A stretch of DNA of 64,000 nucleotides from Oceanospirillum sp964342385 (GTDB taxonomy: Bacteria > Pseudomonadota > Gammaproteobacteria > Pseudomonadales > Halomonadaceae), in the NCBI GenBank assembly GCA_964342385.1, contig CAYFGP010000010.1, forward strand, positions 21,154 to 85,153, in the 5' to 3' direction. Positions 60,576 to 64,000 of the stretch are shown here, piece after piece. The notes beneath the pieces are model-generated. The model did not search any database and was not told the DNA's origin. It was given only the letters and a program-made list of their open reading frames with translations. Both the position numbers and the translations under genes were made by a program. How positions within the stretch are numbered: position 1 is the stretch's first letter; every line of letters begins with the position of its first letter.

Positions 60576-61399
60576 TGACCGGTAATTTAAGAATCCTGGC
60601 CACGAATTTACATGATACGGCGACGTTGACAGCTACAAGTGAAGCGATGCCGATAGTCAATACCCAGCGATCTGAAAGGTCATATGTGTGGCGGTCTACT
60701 GACCTGACTCCTCAGGTTATTGAAGGCGTATTGCCAGCGCCTGGTTACATTGATTGCATGGCGTTTGATCGCACGAATCTAGGTGCTGCGGGCTCAGTGC
60801 GGATTGAGCTGTTTTCAGGTATCGAGTCGATTTATGACAGCGGTCAAGTATCAACGGCTCTGTCGATCCCCCTTGATGCCTGGCGAGTGGGGATTGATGA
60901 GTGGGGAGCAACTTATAACGATCGCATGCCTGGCAACTCATCTCTATCTGTTCATTGGCTGCCAGTACCTAAAGTTGTTGATAAATACAAAATCACGTTC
61001 AGCTCAACTGATGGTTCATATATAGAAGTAAGCCGGATTTTTACAGGTCTATCGTTTTCGCCTGAAGTCAATATGAGCTGGAATCCGAAGGTCGAGTGGC
61101 TAGAACACATTGAGCACAAACAGACTGAAGGCGGTTCGTTGCGATCAATTGGTAATGCTCATCCACGGCGGGCATTTGGTATCAAATTGGATTGGCTATC
61201 ACCTGTAGACTGCCAGCGACTGCTGACAGAGCTCGTCAGTGCAGGCCAGGGTGCTGATTTGCTGGTATCCCTCTATCCAGGCAAAGGTGGGTTGGACGAG
61301 CTGAAACACACAATGATCTGCCGCCGGAACAGCAACTACAGCAATCAATATACACATCTCAATAACTACTCAACAGCATTGGATTTTCTGGAGGTGTAA
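60575..61399 (+). CDS. Phage tail tip protein
   Basis: A 274-residue protein that starts on the last base of the previous stop (TGATG). Beta-rich with many aromatic residues (RSYVWRSTDLTPQVIEGVLP, LSVHWLPVPKVVDKYKITFS, IGNAHPRRAFGIKLDWLSPV). By place it belongs to the distal tail complex. No close family can be named. Confidence 0.7.
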   Translation: MTGNLRILATNLHDTATLTATSEAMPIVNTQRSERSYVWRSTDLTPQVIEGVLPAPGYIDCMAFDRTNLGAAGSVRIELFSGIESIYDSGQVSTALSIPLDAWRVGIDEWGATYNDRMPGNSSLSVHWLPVPKVVDKYKITFSSTDGSYIEVSRIFTGLSFSPEVNMSWNPKVEWLEHIEHKQTEGGSLRSIGNAHPRRAFGIKLDWLSPVDCQRLLTELVSAGQGADLLVSLYPGKGGLDELKHTMICRRNSNYSNQYTHLNNYSTALDFLEV

Positions 61400-62137
61400 A
61401 TGACAACAGTAACAATCACAGCTCCATCTGCGATTGATCTTTCTGGCCAGCGGTTAGTAACAGGTGATCCGGGGAGTGTGTTTATAGCAAAGATCACTGA
61501 TACACAAACAACGTTAGAGCAGTTTTCTACGCAGTTGGGAACGTTTGTTTCGGATCTACAGCAAGCAGTGGTAGTGATTGATGGCATTGCGAGCAATAGC
61601 GCAACAGTGGCGGCTAATGCTGTACAAGCGACTCTGCAGGGACTGGTTGAACAAGCGACGACGCTGAAGAATGCTGCTGACACTGCAAGTGGTACTGCTC
61701 AAGAGTTTGCGTCAAATGCAAAGGCTGAGGCTGATCGTGCTGCGGCTCTCGCTGCGGGCTTTGGCTTACCGGCTACGCCTGTAGCGTTGTCGATATTGGT
61801 GCAAAAGTCGGATGCTAGTGGCTTTGAGTACAGGTTGTTTGACTGGTCAGCGCTGCCGGGGCGTCCAGAGCCTGTAGTTGTCATCTCTGCAGGCAGCTCT
61901 GTAATTGCCGGGCATAGCAGTTATTACATTACTGGTGATCACATTATTACACTGCCAGCTGCAGCTGACTCATCGCCAGGGGACCAGATCAGGCTGACTA
62001 AGTCCGTTGATGCGCGTCCTGTTATTCAGGCTGTGGCAGGCGAGCAAATAACTGTAGATGCTCAATCTGATCAGAGCATAGTGTTTGATGTGGATGCAGA
62101 GCTGGTTTTAATTTTTGATAACGGATGGAGGTTGTAA
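61400..62137 (+). CDS. Probable tail fibre shaft protein
   Basis: A 245-residue protein. The middle is an Ala-rich coiled coil (residues about 50-120, VAANAVQATLQGLVEQATTL), as in fibre shafts, and the end is beta-rich (HIITLPAAADSSPGDQIRLT to FDNGWRL), as in virion surface domains. It stands between tip proteins and the glycine-rich fibre gene. Confidence 0.65.
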   Translation: MTTVTITAPSAIDLSGQRLVTGDPGSVFIAKITDTQTTLEQFSTQLGTFVSDLQQAVVVIDGIASNSATVAANAVQATLQGLVEQATTLKNAADTASGTAQEFASNAKAEADRAAALAAGFGLPATPVALSILVQKSDASGFEYRLFDWSALPGRPEPVVVISAGSSVIAGHSSYYITGDHIITLPAAADSSPGDQIRLTKSVDARPVIQAVAGEQITVDAQSDQSIVFDVDAELVLIFDNGWRL

Positions 62138-63084
62138 TGCCTATTTCATTAAATGATGTGGTCTCTGCTGGTGTCTCGACTGCTGTCCCTCAGCAAATGC
62201 CAGCTGGCTATATGGGAATATTTGGAAATGGCGAATATACAGCGTTTTTGATACCAGGTGCTCATAGTTTTACTGTTCCAAACGGTGTTTCGCGCATTCG
62301 AGTGCGTGTTATCGGTGCGGGCGGCAGTGGTGCAAACGGGAATAGCCCGGGCGTCACCGGAGGCAGCTCGTCCTTTGGCAATCTGATCTCCGCTACAGGC
62401 GGTGTTGGTGGTGCGTCATCTGTGGCTACAGGCGGTGTTGGAATAGGTGGAGACTTCCAGGCATCGGGTGGTAATGCGTATTGGAGCGCAGGTAGTCCTG
62501 CGTACTCGTACCCAGGAGGTTCAGGTGGCGCTGCTGCTGGCTCTCAACTGGGCGATGGGGGGCATAGTTACGGTGAGGGTGGCGCAGGTGTTGGCGGTGC
62601 ATCATCAATTTATAGTGGCTATGGATCGTCTGCCTACGGCATGGCATCAGGTCCATCTGCAGCACCAGATTGCATGGGTATACGTGGTAACGGGATGGCG
62701 GTGTACCCTATTGAGCGTTTCCCCTTCGACTTTTTTTCTGGTGGTGGCGCAACACGTTATGGCAGCTCAACAATTGGTGTTGATGCTGGGTCAGGCGCAG
62801 GTGGTTGCTATAGATCAAATCCCCCTATTTCGTGCGGCGGTCATGGTGGTGGCGGTGGTGCTGGCAGCACTTCAGGCAACGCTGGTATGGGTGGCCATGG
62901 TGGTGGCGGTGGACGGCGTGGCTCAGGATCGTACACAGGCGGCGCTGGTGGCGGTTACGCCCACGGTATTTTTGATGTGACTGCTGGGCAGGTGTTTAGC
63001 GTAACGGTTGGCTTGGGCGGTTTGATTGGTGTGACTGATCTAGCCGGTGCAGGCGGCCATGGTTTGGTTGTGGTGGAGTGGTAA
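62137..63084 (+). CDS. Glycine-rich tail fibre / adhesin
   Basis: A 315-residue protein. After a start of about 45 residues and a strand AHSFTVPNGVSRIRVRVIGA, residues 60-290 are very rich in Gly, Ser and Ala with runs such as GGHGGGGGAGSTSGNAGMGG, followed by VTAGQVFSVTVGLGG and GHGLVVVEW. This matches the glycine-rich tail fibre domain, and recalls the polyglycine sheets of gp38-type receptor-binding tips. The chosen ATG overlaps the previous stop (TAATG). Confidence 0.8.
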   Translation: MPISLNDVVSAGVSTAVPQQMPAGYMGIFGNGEYTAFLIPGAHSFTVPNGVSRIRVRVIGAGGSGANGNSPGVTGGSSSFGNLISATGGVGGASSVATGGVGIGGDFQASGGNAYWSAGSPAYSYPGGSGGAAAGSQLGDGGHSYGEGGAGVGGASSIYSGYGSSAYGMASGPSAAPDCMGIRGNGMAVYPIERFPFDFFSGGGATRYGSSTIGVDAGSGAGGCYRSNPPISCGGHGGGGGAGSTSGNAGMGGHGGGGGRRGSGSYTGGAGGGYAHGIFDVTAGQVFSVTVGLGGLIGVTDLAGAGGHGLVVVEW

Positions 63085-63086
63085 TT

Positions 63087-63551
63087 ATGTTTGCACGTGT
63101 TGTTGATAATGTTGCTGTTGATGTGAGCGTTGATCCTGCGGACCAGTATCATCCAGACATTGTGGCTCAGTTCGAGTCTGTGCCAGAGTCTGTGAGTCGA
63201 GGTTGGAGATTGATTGATGGGGTTTGGACTGCACCGTCAGATTCATTCAATCCGGCGGCTCAACCAGAAGCGGAGCGGGTCTATCCTGTATTGAGCCCGG
63301 TAGAATTTAAACTGCTCTTTACATCAGAAGAGCGTATCAAGCTGTACGAGTTGAGGAATGCCGATCCGGTTCTAAATGACTTTCTACTAATTCTCGACGA
63401 TGCTCGTCTAACAGAGGTACGACTAGAACGACCGTCTGTTCAACGTGGTCTTGATTTGTGTCTGGCTTTGCTGCTGACCGCTGGAGTGATCTCTGATCAA
63501 ACAGCGGCTGATCAGCGAAAAGCGGATATTCTGGAAGGAGTAGCACAATGA
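63087..63551 (+). CDS. Tail fibre-linked protein
   Basis: A 154-residue protein with the N-terminal pattern MFARVVDNVAVDVSVDPADQ and WRLIDGVWTAPS, common to small proteins encoded after tail fibres, then a helical C-terminal part (SPVEFKLLFTSEERIKLYEL). It may help fibre assembly. The ATG is chosen as the first after the fibre stop. Confidence 0.65.
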   Translation: MFARVVDNVAVDVSVDPADQYHPDIVAQFESVPESVSRGWRLIDGVWTAPSDSFNPAAQPEAERVYPVLSPVEFKLLFTSEERIKLYELRNADPVLNDFLLILDDARLTEVRLERPSVQRGLDLCLALLLTAGVISDQTAADQRKADILEGVAQ

Positions 63552-63898
63552 GTGTAGCAAATGGTTGTGGTCCAAGTTGGATGCCCTGGTGGCTGAAGCG
63601 GCTTCTATTCAATTGGTTTTTCGAGGCGCAATGCAATCGACATGATGCTGGCTACGAAAAAGGAGGAGACGAAGTTCGCAGGTTCGAATGCGATTGGAAA
63701 TTCGGACAAGCGATGAGTCGTGATATCAAACGACTTAAGTGGTTCTTACGACCGGTTGCTATATTTGTCGGTCTTGGTTTCTATGGCGCTGTTAGAGCAT
63801 TTGGCTGGTTGCAGTTCAATTATGATGACCATGAGCCATGGTCGGTTATCATCGTTAAAAAAGTGAAACGTTTTTCCGTATTTTGGAAGGAAAAGTGA
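63548..63898 (+). CDS. Phospholipase A2-like phage protein
   Basis: A 116-residue protein. CNRHDAGYEKGG gives the CxxHDxxY motif of phospholipase A2 (Cys29, His32, Asp33, Tyr36), followed at the right distance by DWKFGQAM, like the DxxF...M of that fold. A hydrophobic helix near residues 68-85 (RPVAIFVGLGFYGAVRAF) could anchor it in a membrane. It overlaps the previous gene's stop and is the last gene of the tail operon. A role in entry or lysis through membrane lipids is inference. Confidence 0.7.
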   Translation: MSVANGCGPSWMPWWLKRLLFNWFFEAQCNRHDAGYEKGGDEVRRFECDWKFGQAMSRDIKRLKWFLRPVAIFVGLGFYGAVRAFGWLQFNYDDHEPWSVIIVKKVKRFSVFWKEK

Positions 63899-64000
63899 TG
63901 TGTATTTATCGCGCGTGAAGTTGCCAAATTTCGCGCGCGGCTACATTCGTTTTTCCGCGCTGTTCAGTTAAGTCTTTTTGAATTTATTTTTCATTGTGCA
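63899..64000. other. Noncoding end of the window, near the prophage right end
   Basis: After the last gene there is a GC-rich partial inverted repeat (GCGCGTGAA...TTTCGCGCGC, about 63911-63938) and then TTCGTTTTT, which may end the late transcript. No inverse copy of the left-end sequence is seen, so the right end lies probably beyond 64000. Confidence 0.45.

Larger units (their letters stand above)
29336..64000. mobile_element. Mu-like transposable siphophage prophage (right end not seen)
   Basis: The gene order is that of a transposable phage: repressor, ner, MuA transposase, MuB ATPase, gemA, mor, lysis, DUF3486, terminase, DUF935 portal, MuF, gpG, protease/scaffold, major head, tail. There is no tail sheath or baseplate set, and the tail genes look like those of long non-contractile B3/D3112-type phages. 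All main modules are present and most genes are intact. The left end is placed at a TG (29336). The right end should lie at or just beyond 64000, as only about 100 bases follow the last gene and no matching end is clear. Confidence 0.9.

Noticed and set aside
63961..63966. Possible prophage right end at CGCGCTGTTCA
   Set aside because: It vaguely resembles the end of Mu (CGCCGCTTCA), but the next bases (GTTAA) do not match the 5 bp before the left end (TAGGC), and no inverse left-end sequence is near.
1..64000. CRISPR arrays, rRNA genes, integrase or insertion sequences
   Set aside because: Looked for and not seen: no spaced direct-repeat array, no rRNA sequence, and no transposase other than the MuA-type one.

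Overview
The window reads as chromosome of a marine-type gammaproteobacterium, most like the Oceanospirillales (inference from gene content: a sufBCDS-sufT iron-sulfur operon under an Rrf2 regulator, several Cache-type chemoreceptors, a tripartite tricarboxylate transporter and a polyhydroxyalkanoate synthase-like gene). About 29.3 kb of host DNA is followed by about 34.7 kb of a Mu-like transposable prophage that runs to, and probably past, the right edge.

Host part. 1-6.2 kb: a FecR-type anti-sigma regulator, a PHA synthase-like gene with two small companions, and a chemoreceptor. 6.3-13.5 kb: an SUF operon (rrf2-sufB-sufC-sufD-sufS-sufT-orphan gene-Rieske ferredoxin) with a near-consensus Fur box and an IscR-type site before the regulator, so iron and cluster status probably both control it. 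13.6-21.6 kb: a signalling block (Cache-HAMP-HD-GYP phosphodiesterase, two chemoreceptors, an AraC regulator) with two 85-bp units of inverted motifs before the AraC gene. 21.7-29.2 kb: a LysR regulator and tctBAC on the minus strand, and ridA, a D-amino-acid dehydrogenase-type gene and an Asp/Glu racemase-family gene on the plus strand. These together suggest import and oxidative deamination of an amino-acid-like compound. A 100-N assembly gap lies between the divergent halves, flanked by an exact 55-bp duplication.

Prophage part (from about 29,336). The order is that of transposable siphophages of the B3/D3112 kind: a LexA-like repressor on the minus strand; then ner, early genes, muA transposase, muB ATPase, small genes, a frameshifted DUF3164 gene, gemA and a Mor-type activator; a lysis module (M15 endolysin, 3-TM holin); terminase, portal, MuF, gpG, protease with a nested scaffold, major head; tail genes with a programmed -1 frameshift, a 1962-residue tape measure, a glycine-rich fibre and a terminal phospholipase-A2-like protein. 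No sheath gene is seen, so the tail is probably non-contractile.

Regulation can be read from the DNA: repressor operators and palindromes between repressor and ner; a palindrome CTAAT-N4-ATTAG found directly before both the lysis operon and the protease gene, a good candidate Mor site; and a terminator overlapping the lysis promoter so that early and late transcripts would be treated differently. The most unusual items are a tRNA-like 79-nt element antisense to the head operon, a minus-strand gene pair within the early operon, a MuF protein with a probable toxin-like C-terminal domain, and the phospholipase-like last gene.
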